Positions 46,133-55,926 of a stretch of 64,000 bases of DNA are shown in pieces. The stretch comes from CAWGYT01 sp963826795. GTDB lineage: Bacteria > Planctomycetota > Planctomycetia > Pirellulales > Pirellulaceae. Both the position numbers and the translations under genes were made by a program. The first letter of the stretch is position 1; every line of letters starts with the position of its first letter. The DNA is taken from assembly GCA_963826795.1 (NCBI GenBank), contig CAWGYT010000010.1:434001-498000 (forward strand), written 5' to 3'. The notes beneath the pieces are model-generated. The model made no database searches, was not told the origin of the DNA, and saw only the letters and a program-made list of their open reading frames with translations.

Positions 46133-47221
46133 TCAATAAAGGTTCAAGCGTGAGCCAGCATAAGCCAGACTGGCGGAAATATTCGCATCTTCCAATTGCA
46201 CTTGCTGTTCAAGCGGCAGGGTGCTGACCTGCTGTAAGTTCTTGGCCGCATGTTGACGCACGAATCGCATGGTGCGAGCCAGATCGGTGGCCGGGACCGC
46301 GGGCAGGGTTGACCAAAACGCTTCGCTCAGGCACGGAACTTTCAGCGCGTCGCGCGTAATCAACTCCAAGGTGAAGCGCACGCTCGGCTTCGCCTGCCTG
46401 ATCGTCTCGACCATGCGTTTTAAATCAAAGGCTCCTTGCCCCAGCGGAATGTCGCCGAGCAAAAAGCCGTCGTCGTACTCTTGCAGCGCCTGGTCCTTCA
46501 AATGAACGCTGCACGCGTAGGGGGCCAGTGCCGCAACGGTATCATAGGGATCGTCGAGCAGAGCGACACTGTTGCCGGTATCGACGCAGGCACCGATCCA
46601 TTCGCTGCTCAGGTGCTGCAGCAGCGAGATTCGCTCGTCAATCCGCTGGTCCTTGTGATTCTCGACCGCCAGGGGGACTTCATGTCTTTCCACGATCGGA
46701 GCGGCCAGCTCGAGCATCTTCGTGCCGCGTTGCTCGAATTCACGAAATTCCGTCAACGACGCAAACCGTTCATAGCGTCGGCCTGGCATGATGACGGTTC
46801 GCACCGCTGGCACACCAACGTCGCGGGCCGTCATGATTTCCGCCTCGAATCGCTCCAGGTCGCGGTTGTCTTGCGGCGGCTGCACGATGGCCTCGATAAA
46901 CAACTGGTGCTGAGCAGCAAATTCGCGAAGCTGACGAATCGGCTGCGGTTCCAAGACACCCAAGTTGGCCTGCATGCCACCAGCACCGAGCGCTCGGCAA
47001 TGCTGCAGAAAGCGGAGTGGTTCAAACAGGTCGGCTGACGGGTCAGTCTGACGTAGCCACGTGCGGCGGAGGCTGCAGTTGTAGATCACCAACCCCATCG
47101 TGGTGATTAACGGCCCGTCGGCAGCCGATGCCGTGTGAAACGAGGGACCCACTGCGGCGGCAGCTACGGCCGACAGCCGGCAAATCGCCGTGCGACGATC
47201 GATCAATCGAGCAGCGTTCAT
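46133..47221 (-). CDS. Sugar phosphate isomerase/epimerase-type TIM-barrel protein, Tat-exported
   Basis: The 362-residue protein starts at 47221 with a twin-Arg leader (DRRTAICRLSAVAAAAVG); the frame is open further upstream but without protein-like sequence. The rest fits a xylose-isomerase-like TIM barrel: ALGAGGMQANLGVLEPQPIR, VPAVRTVIMPGRRYE, PLAVENHKDQRIDE with the metal-binding Glu, WIGACVDTGNSVALLDDPYD with the DTGN motif, and CSVHLKDQALQEYDDGF. Such enzymes interconvert sugars or inositols with a divalent metal. Together with the neighbouring Gfo/Idh/MocA gene it suggests a periplasmic sugar-processing step. The 227-bp gap to the divergent DUF1501 gene should hold both promoters. Confidence 0.85.
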   Translation of the reverse strand: MNAARLIDRRTAICRLSAVAAAAVGPSFHTASAADGPLITTMGLVIYNCSLRRTWLRQTDPSADLFEPLRFLQHCRALGAGGMQANLGVLEPQPIRQLREFAAQHQLFIEAIVQPPQDNRDLERFEAEIMTARDVGVPAVRTVIMPGRRYERFASLTEFREFEQRGTKMLELAAPIVERHEVPLAVENHKDQRIDERISLLQHLSSEWIGACVDTGNSVALLDDPYDTVAALAPYACSVHLKDQALQEYDDGFLLGDIPLGQGAFDLKRMVETIRQAKPSVRFTLELITRDALKVPCLSEAFWSTLPAVPATDLARTMRFVRQHAAKNLQQVSTLPLEQQVQLEDANISASLAYAGSRLNLY

Positions 47222-47448
47222 GCTATGCACCTCTGCGCAGCCAATGGGCCGAGGCGAGCAACGCAAAGCCGAGGAGTCCCGGACTCCCGTTGGTGGTCCT
47301 GGTTCCTTGGCGGCGCAGGCTTCCATCAGCGCCTTTCGGCAGGGGAGCAAACGTGGCCTGACGATTCTGGTATATTCCATACGGTCAATCGCCGCCAGCC
47401 CTGGCCGTATCGTAGCAGTTGATCGCTTCGCAGACAAAGGATTGAACC

Positions 47449-48785
47449 ATGCCATTTTGTTTCGGTCGATCGACAGGAAGTCTGATTCGAGTTGGTTCGC
47501 GACGTTGGTTTCTGCAGGTCAGTCTGGCGGGCATGGGTGGGATGCCGTGGGCAGCACGAGCCGGTGTGCAGGCCGCTCGTCCGCGGGCTGGCCGAGCGGA
47601 GCCGCGATCGGTCATCCTGTTTTGGCTTTCGGGCGGGCCAAGTCACTTGGATATGTGGGACCCCAAGCCGACCGCGCCGCGCGAAATTCGTGGCCCCTAC
47701 GGAGCGATCCCCACGAAGATTCCTGGGGCGTATTTCTGCGAGCATTTGCCGCTGCAGGCTTCGATCGCCGACCAGTTGTCGGTCATCCGTTCGGTCGATT
47801 GCCGCGCCAGCAATCATACGCCGATCACGATGCAGGCGGGCAATCCGCTGGCGCGACGCACCGACGACGGGCGTGACGGCGGAGGTTACCCTTCGATGGG
47901 TTCCGTGGCCGCCAAATTTCGCGGGCCCAACCATCCGGACATGCCCGCATTCGTTGGACTCGCTGCGTCCTGGGCGGCCGATGTTTGGGAAGCCGGAGAC
48001 ATGGCCGGCCAGTACGCGCCGGTCAAGGGGCACGAGTTGGCCGGCAAGTTCGCGCTGCCCGACGGCATCGATGTCGCTCACCTGCAAGACCGTGCCCGGT
48101 TGGCGCGGAGCTCGATCGTTTCGGCCGCAAGCTGGACAGGAATCAAGATTTGGACCGCGTCGACCATTACACGCGTCAAGCTCACGAGATGGTTGCCTCG
48201 GGCCAGGTGCAGCGGGCTTTTGCTGTCGATCGGGAGACACCCGCGACGCGGGCCGCTTACGGCTCGACAAGTATTGGCGAGAAAGCGCTATTGGCCCGAC
48301 GACTGGTCGAAGCCGGCGTTACCTTCGTGTTGGTCAGCGGGGCGTGGGGATATTTTGATCATCATGGCGACAACGTACGCTGGGGCGGCATCGTCAAGGG
48401 GCTCACTCCGCTGCTGCCGCGCATCGACCAAGCGCTATTCGCCTTGATTAACGATCTGCGGGATCGCGGCTTGCTCGACCAAACGCTGGTGATGATGATG
48501 GGCGAATTCGGCCGCTCGCCCGTGATCAATCAGGATGGGGGACGCGATCATTGGACCAATGTGATGTCGATGCTGATGGCTGGCGGCGGGCTGCGGCACG
48601 GACAAGTCATCGGCTCGACCGACCGGCGCGGCGGTGAGATCGCCAGCAGCCCCGTGCGGCCGCAAGATATCGCCGCCACGACCTTCCAACACTTGGGAAT
48701 CGACCTGCAGGCCCACTGGACTCACCCCAGCGGCCGCCCGATCCCCGTCGTGACCGAGGGTGGCCGACCCATCCCGGAGTTATAG
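47449..48785 (+). CDS. DUF1501 protein, sulfatase-like fold (one frameshift)
   Basis: The protein belongs to DUF1501, abundant in planctomycetes and related to alkaline phosphatase/sulfatase folds; the reaction is unknown. It starts at 47449 with an RR-containing leader (GSRRWFLQVSLAGMGGMPWA), followed by SVILFWLSGGPSHLDMWDPK, the family signature, and SNHTPITMQAGNPLARRT. Near 48107 one G is missing; the frame continues as LDRNQDLDRVDHYTRQAHEM, VTFVLVSGAWGYFDHHGDNV, TLVMMMGEFGRSPVINQDGG and RDHWTNVMSMLMAGGGLRHG, all typical, and ends at 48785. With the base restored it has about 445 residues, the normal length. It is usually paired with a DUF1549/DUF1553 gene, which is absent. Confidence 0.87.
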
Positions 48786-48864
48786 AAGGGAGCATGTGAC
48801 GTGAACGGCAACCTATTGCCTGCGGCGCGGAAAATGGTACCGCGGTGGTTGCGCGAGACCGGGT

Positions 48865-49150
48865 GTGCTTCGGGGTCAGATCGGGTATCTGGTGTTAGCA
48901 GGTCTCGCCCGCGGCGTTCGCCCTTCGAGCGTGATTTAGCTTGGCATCGAACGTACGGTGTTCGGTCGGCGAATTAGGTTGCGGCAATTGAACAGGAATT
49001 GTCCCGCTGGACTTGCTCGAGTCTCGCCGTTGATGACTTTGCGCGCCGACACGTTCGATCCAGCGAGCCCGTTGTTTTGTTTTCCACTGCCGGTAATCCC
49101 GCGTCGCACGCGAACTTGACACCAAAAAACGGATCTGACCCCGCCCCGCC
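48865..49150 (+). repeat. R1 interspersed repeat, copy F
   Basis: Nearly identical to copy E over more than 230 bp. Its right end (GGATCTGACCCCGCCCCGCC) joins directly to the truncated higB gene. Confidence 0.9.
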
Positions 49151-49426
49151 CAGGACGCCTACCCTGATGCCGCCACGGCGCTGGACGCTTGGCTGGAAGT
49201 CGCGGGCAAGGCCCATTGGGAGAACTTCAACGAGGTCCTGAAAACCTACGCCAGCGCCGATCAGGTTGGCTCGTGTCTGGTGTTCAATATCCGCGGCAAC
49301 AACTACCGGTTGATCTGCGGCGTGGTGTATGCCAACCAATGGGTGAAGGGAACGCTCTTCGTCAAGCATTTCCTGACCCACGCGGAGTACGACAAAGACA
49401 CGTGGAAACGGGATTGTGAAAGGTAA
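49151..49426 (+). pseudogene. higB: HigB-type toxin lacking its N-terminus
   Basis: The frame reads QDAYPDAATALDAWLEVAGK, AHWENFNEVLKTYASADQVG, CLVFNIRGNNYRLICGVVYA, WVKGTLFVKHFLTHAEYDKD, ending in CER and TAA at 49426. This is a HigB mRNA interferase without the first 10-15 residues, which are replaced by the R1 repeat right next to it. No in-frame ATG precedes the conserved part. The catalytic C-terminal segment is present, so a protein started from the repeat could still be toxic. The antitoxin gene follows after 7 bases. Confidence 0.75.
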
Positions 49427-49433
49427 GATCGAC

Positions 49434-49844
49434 ATGGTCACGAAACTGACGGCTTATGACTCGCTGTTGCTAAAATACAAACCACGTCCGATCCGCAACG
49501 ACCGGGAACACCGCCGCGCGTTGAAACAGGTCGAAGACCTGATCGGCCAGCACGGGCCAAAACCACCGCGAGCGGAAGGCGAGCTGATCGCCGTGCTATC
49601 CACGTTGATCGAGAGCTATGAGATCGAAGTCGCTCCGAGGCGAAAGCCAACGCCTGCCGAGACGTTGGAACATTTGATCGAATCGAAGGAAGTGACGCGT
49701 GCGGAAGTCGCGCGAGCCACCGGAATTCCCCGCTCGACGATCACCAACGTGCTCTCCGGCCGCCGCCAGATCAGCAAAGAAAACGTCACGCGGCTCGCCA
49801 ACTATTTCCACGTCGATCCCAGCGTGTTTCTGCCGGAAGCGTAA
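49434..49844 (+). CDS. higA: HigA-type antitoxin with helix-turn-helix
   Basis: The 136-residue protein is the antitoxin of the HigB-type toxin encoded just upstream. The N-terminal part (MVTKLTAYDSLLLKYKPRPI, then EGELIAVLSTLIESYEIEVA) is typical of this group, and the C-terminal HTH (VTRAEVARATGIPRSTITNV, LSGRRQISKENVTRLANYF) binds the operator. I use the ATG at 49434; a GTG at 49416 in frame is possible. It is intact while its toxin is beheaded. The next 140 bases up to the R1 copy G show no gene. Confidence 0.87.
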   Translation: MVTKLTAYDSLLLKYKPRPIRNDREHRRALKQVEDLIGQHGPKPPRAEGELIAVLSTLIESYEIEVAPRRKPTPAETLEHLIESKEVTRAEVARATGIPRSTITNVLSGRRQISKENVTRLANYFHVDPSVFLPEA

Positions 49845-49988
49845 GACGGGTGTCTCGTGGCGACTCAAGCAAAACAAAGCAGCGGACGAACTCTTCCAGC
49901 GTGTGGACCGGGCAACAAGCAACCATAGGCGCCTTGCGATTCTCGAGGTCGCAGCTCTGAGTCATGACGACATTGGTTCCGACATCAG

Positions 49989-50308
49989 GTGCTTCGGGGT
50001 CAGATCGGGTATCTGGTGTTAGCAGGTCTCGCCCGCGGCGTTCGCCCTTCGAGCGTGATTTAGCTTGGCATCGCACGTACGGTGTTCGGTCGGCGAATTA
50101 GGTTGCGGCAATTGAACAGGAATTGTCCCGCTGGACTTGCTCGAGTCTCGCCGTTGATGACCTTGCGCGCCGACACGTTCGATCCAGCGAGCCCGTGGTT
50201 TTGTTTTCCCCTGCCGGTAATCCCGCGTCGCACGCGAACTTGACACCAAAAAACGGATCTGACCCCGCCCACGAGCGCCCCAAAAACGGATCTGACCACG
50301 CCCCGCCC
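49989..50308 (+). repeat. R1 interspersed repeat, copy G
   Basis: Core 49989-50270, then an extra right-end unit (ACGGATCTGACCACGCC) to about 50308. It belongs to the TGTTAGCAGG subfamily with copies E and F. Confidence 0.88.
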
Positions 50309-50388
50309 GTCGCACCGTAGCCCCCGTCGCGCAGACGGGGGGCGAGCCTGGGGTGATGAAAATGTGAGGGTCGAAGACGCCAGTCCAA

Positions 50389-50536
50389 GACGGTCTACAG
50401 GTTCCAGAGTCGTTCGGCAGCAAGGGCGAGCCCCTGGCGTAACCGGCGTCGATGTGGGAACGAAGTAGGCCGTCTGAGTTTGTCTAAGTAGGCCGTCTGA
50501 GTTTGTCTGTGTCTAAGTAGGCCGTCTGAGTTTGCC
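50389..50536 (-). repeat. REP-like units at the breakpoint of a kinase gene
   Basis: Three copies of GTAGGCCGTCTGAGTTTG lie at 50463-50536 with spacing of 23 to 29 bases, and AGACGGTCTACAGG at 50389. They resemble the reverse complement of the units at 10329-10375 (GTAGACCGTCTGGTTAGG). The kinase frame is open through them but is no longer protein-like. Confidence 0.6.
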
Positions 50537-51498
50537 GCCCCGAATAGAATGACGCCTAGTGAATAAACGTCACTTCTTGCGTCCGCATCGTGCGCCGCAC
50601 CGCGAGCCTGTTCCGGAGACATGTAGGCCGGCGTGCCAAGTAGCTTACCTTCGACGGTCATCGTCATCTCGCCCGATTCTCGTTTGGCCAGGCCAAAGTC
50701 CATCAGGTGCAGTTCGCCATCCGTATCAAGCATGATGTTGGACGGCTTCAGGTCGCGGTGAATCACGCCCTTTTCGTGAGCATGCTGCAGCGCGTCGGCC
50801 ATCGTCGCGCAGAGTTCGGCCGCTTCACGAGGCGTCGCCTGCTGGTCGGTAAGCCAATCGGCTAGGTCCAGGCCCTGCACGAATTCGGTGACGATGTAGA
50901 TCCGATCTTCGTGACGACCGACTTCCAACACACTGACGATATGAGGATGTTTTAGTTGAGCGGCCGCGCGAGCTTCGCGAATAAACAGCTCGCTATCTTC
51001 GACGCTCAATTGGCCTTTGCGAGGAATCTTGACCGCCACCTGACGATCAAGCTCCATGTCGCGGGCGCTCCAAACGCTACCGAACGCGCCCATGCCGACC
51101 TTGTCCAGCAACTGAAAATGGCCGATCGTCTGTTGGCTGCTCGCCTGGAAAGTCCGATCCTCATCATCCACCAGACTGAATTGGCTCCCGCATGACGGAC
51201 AAAGTAACTCGGACAACGACGCATCGTCGACCAGCTCCACCGGGTTGTGGCAATGCGGGCAGCGTATTCGCAATTCTTCATTGGTCGCTTGCGCATCCTG
51301 CTCGGCGCCTTCCACGATCCGAAGATTCCGTAGCTCTTCGGCAAGTTCGGGCATGAAATTCGGATGCTGCTCGATCAGCAATTCGTCGGTCACGGTTTCG
51401 CCGGCAGCTCGCCGAACGATGAGATCGTTTATGATCGCTCGAATTGATTCGATACGTTGCGGTTGTTCGACGGCCGTCTTTTCAAGGGGGGCGGTCAA
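50537..51498 (-). pseudogene. Truncated Ser/Thr kinase, tandem copy of the downstream-cassette kinase
   Basis: From the ATG at 51498 the protein is very similar to the first 320 residues of the kinase at 51715-55011: the four-Cys zinc ribbon (RCPHCHNPVE, CPSCGSQF), the glycine loop GMGAFGSVWSA, VAVKIPRKG, HRDLKPSNIM, DFGLAKRESG and SPEQARG. It breaks off inside the kinase domain after DVYSLGVILFG, where REP-like units begin; the rest of the frame to 50395 is unrelated. The substrate-binding helices, membrane helix and WD40 region are absent. Upstream at 51549-51590 lies a remnant of the sigma-factor end (RLSMYE and stop), so a whole sigma-kinase cassette was duplicated and then cut. Confidence 0.82.
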
Positions 51499-51714
51499 GG
51501 CACTCTCCCATTAGCCAGTGGGACCGGAGTCGCCGGATTGGCGTGAATCTATTCGTACATTGACAGACGCACCAATGCGTGCGCGCCCTTTCATTCGAGA
51601 ATTCAGATATCCTGGCAGATTCCCGTTTGCTTGCGAGTTGATAGTGCGTTGTGGTGCCGGACCGGCTCTTGTTTATCACTTTCGACGGACTGGCAGTATT
51701 CAATCGCTGCACCG

Positions 51715-54700
51715 TCAAGGGCTCGCTGGCAGTGACCAAATCTGCACCGTCCCATCGCTCCGCCCAGCCGCAATCCGCCGATTATCTGTGCTCCAGTCCA
51801 GCGAGCGGACAGCCGGAGCCGTGTTGGCGAGCGTGATTAGTGGCTGCGCACTTTCAACATCCCAAACGATCGTACGGCTCGAGTCGCTGGAGACAATTTG
51901 GTTCTCGTCGGGGCTGAGGCAAATTGCCTGAATCTTGCCTGTATGACCGTTGAATTGTCTGATCTCTTCTCGCGACTCAACGTCGAATACCGTGAGCTTT
52001 CCACCTTCGCAGCCGACGTAGAGCAGACTCTCATCTTCCGTGAACATCACGATAGACGGCCATCGCCCCGGTGTCGGCAACGTGTGCGTCAAGTTCTTGG
52101 TGCGCGTGTCCCAGATATTGACGTTGTAATCCTGGTGGAACGCTATTGCGGCGCGGGTACCACCAGATCCGACGGTCGATGTCCACCAAGTCGCATCTCG
52201 CTTGATTCGGTATTCATTTGTGAGTCTTCCAGAATTCAGTTCCCAAGTCTGGATGCTAAGATCGCTGCCGATCGTCGTTAAAAACCGGCCGTCCTGATCG
52301 ATATGGGGCCACACGATATTGGAGGACGCTGGGCCGAACTTGCGAACGATTTTTCCGGTGCTCGCACTAAACATTTCGTGCACCCGACTCTGTTCTCTGG
52401 ACGCGACAATATGCTCGCCGTCCTGGCTCCAGGCAAAACCCCCGAGAAACTTCCCCGGAAGTCTGGTGTCGAGTTTTCCGTTTGCGGAGTTTACGACGAA
52501 CAGTGGCGATGGCAGATCTTGGTCTTCTTCGTCGAAGCATCCGACGGCGAGCCAACGACCATCGTTGCTGAATACCGGATGCGGTGACGACCGAACCTCG
52601 GGTAACCGCACCACGAAGTCGTCCTCCTGTCCCATGTACCGCCAGAGTCGTATGCCGTGCGCTCCCGTAAAAACAGCGACTTCGTCTTTCCTTGGATTCA
52701 CCGTCAACCAGTAGACGTTAGACCCGGCATCGAAGGACGCCAGTTCATCGCAAGTAAGCGTGTCCCAAACTTTGACGGAGCCACCTGCTGCTGATACAAG
52801 ACGGTCGCCGTTTGTACTGAAGTCCAATTCCCAAAACGAATCATTCCCAGCTTGCCAGGACTTCTCATGGATCAAATCTTTGCCATTCCATTTCCAGAAG
52901 CTGATCGTACCGTCCGCATTGCCGGTTGCAATTCGTTGTCCAACCGGACTGAATGTAGGGACTGCCGATCCGACAGCCGAGAATTTGGCTACGATCGTTC
53001 CGGCCTGCACATCCACCAAGATTGCCGATTCGAGGTCCGAGTTTAAGCCGGCTGCAATCCAGCGCCCATCGGGGCTAAACATTACTTTCCGAGCCTGTCG
53101 CTCAAGAGAGAGCGAGAATCGCACCTGACCGTCGGTGGCATCAGAAACCTTAAGCGTGCCGTCCCAGTTTGCCGTTGCAATGAGTCGTCCATCAGGGCTA
53201 AACGCGATTCCGTCGAACCGATCCTTGTGCGGCTTGACAGACCAGACAAGGTGCCTCGTTTCAAGATTCCAAAGCACCAGCTCACCAGTCGTAGAGCCAC
53301 CGACAAGTTTGGTTTCGTCTGGAGAAAGAGCTAGGCCCACGAGTCGCGTCGTGTGCGAGAGTTCCTTGACGACGTCGCCAGACGACAAGTCCCAGACGAG
53401 TGCTTTGTTTTCACGCGACGAACCGGCGACACCGACGGTGATTAGCCGCTCGCCGTCACGCGTAAAGAGCGGCTTTTCGTCCCCCGCAAGCTGGACGGGG
53501 ATCGTGGCGATAATCTTCTTTTCGAGGAAACGCCATTCCCACCCCCGTTCCTCGGCCGGACAAGCATCTAGTTCGAGGCGGCCGCGCAAATAATCGTTGA
53601 CCAGCAGTGCCTTGTCTGCGTTGGTAAGATGAATCATGTAGATTTGACGCGAGAGCTGCGAAGTCAACTTCTTTTGGGCGTCGAGCAATTCTTCCTTTTT
53701 CCACGCAACGATTGGGCCAGCGATTGCTAGGAACAGAAGCAATGCGACCACCGCCGCACCGAGTCCGGCCATCGCCCGCTTTCGCTGACACCACCGCCAT
53801 CCCCGAGCTACTTTGGTGATCGGTCGTGCTAGGACTGGTTCTCGGCTCAGGAACCTTTTCAGATCCTCGCGCAAATCGGCCGCCGTCTGATACCTTCGAT
53901 CTGGGGACTTCTCCAAACACTTTAGGCTGATCGTTTCGAGATCCTTGGGAACTTGGCTGCTGAGCTTGCGTGGGCTGGGAGCGTCTTCCACCAGTACCTG
54001 ATGCAGCAACATCCGCGTGCTGCCACGAAACGGTCGTTCGCCGGTTAGCAATTCAAATAGAATCACTCCCAATGAATAGACATCGCTTCGCGCATCGGCA
54101 TCATGGGCCGAACCACGAGCTTGTTCCGGAGACATATAGGCCGGCGTGCCGAGCAGCTTGCCCTCGACCGTCATCGTCATCTCGCCGGATTCGCGTTTGG
54201 CCAGGCCGAAGTCCATTAAATACGGTTCGCCATCCGTGTCGAGCATAATGTTTGATGGCTTTAGATCACGGTGGATGACACCTTGTTCATGGGCATGCTG
54301 CAGCGCGTCAGCAATGGTTGCACAGAGTTCAGCTGCTTCGCGCGGCGTGGCCCGTTGGTCGGTGAGCCAATCGGCCAGGTCCAAACCCTGCACAAATTCA
54401 TTTACGATGTAAATACGATCCTCGTGACGCCCCACTTCCAGCACACCGACGATATGAGGATGTTTTAGCTGGGCTGCCGCACGAGCTTCGCGGATAAACA
54501 GTTCGCCGTCCTCGACGCTCAACTGTCCTTTACGCGGAATCTTGACCGCGACTTTTCGGTCAAGCTCCGTGTCGCGGGCACTCCAAACGCTACCGAACGC
54601 GCCCATGCCGACCTTGTCCAGTAATTGAAAATGTCCGATCGTCTGTTGGCTACGGGCTTGAAAAGTCCGATCCGCATCATCCACCAGACTGAATTGACTA

Positions 54701-55011
54701 CCACACGACGGGCACACCACCTCGGACAACGACGCATCGTCGACAAGTTCCACCGGGTTGTGACAATGAGGACAGCGAATACGTAATCCCTCATTGGTCG
54801 ATTGCGCATCCTGTTCGGCGCATTCCACGATCCGTAGATTCCGCAGCTCATCGGCCAATTCGGGCATCAAATTCGGATGCTGCTCGATCAGCGATTCGTC
54901 GGTCACGGTTTCGCCGGCAGCTCGCCGAACGATGAGATCGTTTATGACCGCTCGAATTGATTCACTGCGTCGCGGTTTTTCGGTGGCAGTCTTTTTGAGC
55001 GGTTCGGTCAA
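51715..55011 (-). CDS. Membrane Ser/Thr protein kinase with zinc ribbon and WD40 repeats
   Basis: The 1098-residue protein starts at 55011, 56 bases after its ECF sigma-factor gene. Order: N-terminal helices, a zinc ribbon (Cys80, 83, 100, 103), the kinase domain with glycine loop GMGAFGSVWSA (about 135-145), Lys157, HRDLKPSN, DFGLAK and a SPEQARG activation segment, one transmembrane helix (GAAVVALLLFLAIAGPIV, about 435-455) and about 620 residues of WD40 repeats (for example VGLALSPDETKLVGG, IAFSPDGRLIATANWDG). The kinase is cytoplasmic and the propeller lies on the other side, probably as a sensor. It likely regulates the sigma factor. All catalytic residues are present. Confidence 0.92.
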   Translation of the reverse strand: MTEPLKKTATEKPRRSESIRAVINDLIVRRAAGETVTDESLIEQHPNLMPELADELRNLRIVECAEQDAQSTNEGLRIRCPHCHNPVELVDDASLSEVVCPSCGSQFSLVDDADRTFQARSQQTIGHFQLLDKVGMGAFGSVWSARDTELDRKVAVKIPRKGQLSVEDGELFIREARAAAQLKHPHIVGVLEVGRHEDRIYIVNEFVQGLDLADWLTDQRATPREAAELCATIADALQHAHEQGVIHRDLKPSNIMLDTDGEPYLMDFGLAKRESGEMTMTVEGKLLGTPAYMSPEQARGSAHDADARSDVYSLGVILFELLTGERPFRGSTRMLLHQVLVEDAPSPRKLSSQVPKDLETISLKCLEKSPDRRYQTAADLREDLKRFLSREPVLARPITKVARGWRWCQRKRAMAGLGAAVVALLLFLAIAGPIVAWKKEELLDAQKKLTSQLSRQIYMIHLTNADKALLVNDYLRGRLELDACPAEERGWEWRFLEKKIIATIPVQLAGDEKPLFTRDGERLITVGVAGSSRENKALVWDLSSGDVVKELSHTTRLVGLALSPDETKLVGGSTTGELVLWNLETRHLVWSVKPHKDRFDGIAFSPDGRLIATANWDGTLKVSDATDGQVRFSLSLERQARKVMFSPDGRWIAAGLNSDLESAILVDVQAGTIVAKFSAVGSAVPTFSPVGQRIATGNADGTISFWKWNGKDLIHEKSWQAGNDSFWELDFSTNGDRLVSAAGGSVKVWDTLTCDELASFDAGSNVYWLTVNPRKDEVAVFTGAHGIRLWRYMGQEDDFVVRLPEVRSSPHPVFSNDGRWLAVGCFDEEDQDLPSPLFVVNSANGKLDTRLPGKFLGGFAWSQDGEHIVASREQSRVHEMFSASTGKIVRKFGPASSNIVWPHIDQDGRFLTTIGSDLSIQTWELNSGRLTNEYRIKRDATWWTSTVGSGGTRAAIAFHQDYNVNIWDTRTKNLTHTLPTPGRWPSIVMFTEDESLLYVGCEGGKLTVFDVESREEIRQFNGHTGKIQAICLSPDENQIVSSDSSRTIVWDVESAQPLITLANTAPAVRSLDWSTDNRRIAAGRSDGTVQIWSLPASP

Positions 55012-55067
55012 TGCACTGATCTCCCATTGGCGAATGCGACCTGAATCGTCAGGACTTTGGCGTCGGC

Positions 55068-55691
55068 CTATTCGTACATTGACAAACGGCCCAATGCGGC
55101 GCGCATTTTCTTTTTGGCCCGGTCAATGATCCCTTGAACCGCCCGTGGACCACGATTCATGAGTTGGGCAGTCTCGTCCAAGCTCTTGCCTTCCAACAGA
55201 CGGAGTTGCACGGCTTGTTGGTATTCCTCGGGAAGTTCGCCGATCGCATTCTGAACTGCCTTTACGGCCTCATGCCCCGCGACCGAGCGGCTGGGAGTGT
55301 GGCCGCCACCCGAAAGCAAGTTCACCAGATCGGTTACCGAATGAGTATCGGTCGCGGCGACTTCACGTACGCGTTGTCGTGTACCGCCACGTTTTTGCCG
55401 CTGTAATCCCTTCACGGCATCCATGATCTTGTTTTCCGCAATGCCGGTTAGCCAAGATAGGAACGAAGCGTCTCCTTGCTGCCGAAAACGCGATACGCCG
55501 CGGAATGCCTCCGTAAATGTTTGCTGGAGGATATCCTCCGGATCAATGACATCACGCACAGACGCAGGCAAACGACTCGCTGCAAAACGTGAGACGGCGG
55601 CAGTATGCATCATCAAGAGCTGCTGAATCGCCACGCGATCCCCCTCAACAGCCTTGGTCACCAATTCGGACTCTGGTTCCTTCGCAACCAT
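55068..55691 (-). CDS. ECF-type sigma factor partnered with the kinase
   Basis: The 207-residue protein is an ECF sigma factor. Region 2 contains FAASRLPASVRDVIDPEDIL followed by QQTFTEAFRGV and ASFLSWLTGIAENKIMDAVK; region 4 contains LPEEYQQAVQLRLLEGKSLD, ETAQLMNRGPRAVQGIIDRA. I start at the ATG at 55691 (MVAKEPESELVTKAVEGDR); an in-frame ATG 13 codons upstream is less likely. The kinase gene follows after 56 bases on the same strand, so they form an operon. A duplicate of its last codons lies at 51549-51590 before the truncated kinase copy. Confidence 0.9.
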   Translation of the reverse strand: MVAKEPESELVTKAVEGDRVAIQQLLMMHTAAVSRFAASRLPASVRDVIDPEDILQQTFTEAFRGVSRFRQQGDASFLSWLTGIAENKIMDAVKGLQRQKRGGTRQRVREVAATDTHSVTDLVNLLSGGGHTPSRSVAGHEAVKAVQNAIGELPEEYQQAVQLRLLEGKSLDETAQLMNRGPRAVQGIIDRAKKKMRAALGRLSMYE

Positions 55692-55926
55692 GCAGTGCTC
55701 CCCATAGACGGAAGTTACGTCACTCTCCACTCACGGACTTGGTGCAGATAGTCCGGGGGAGAATCATATTGTCGACGTAGTGGGGGTGGATTCATAGATG
55801 GTCAATACCGATGTGGCCACGTTTCCTGCGGGATCGCACAGAAATATCAGAAAAAGAGCACCGGATCGTGACGGATGTCAATTTCATGAATACCAGTAAC
55901 CGCCTTTGGTCATTCAGGAGCATTCG

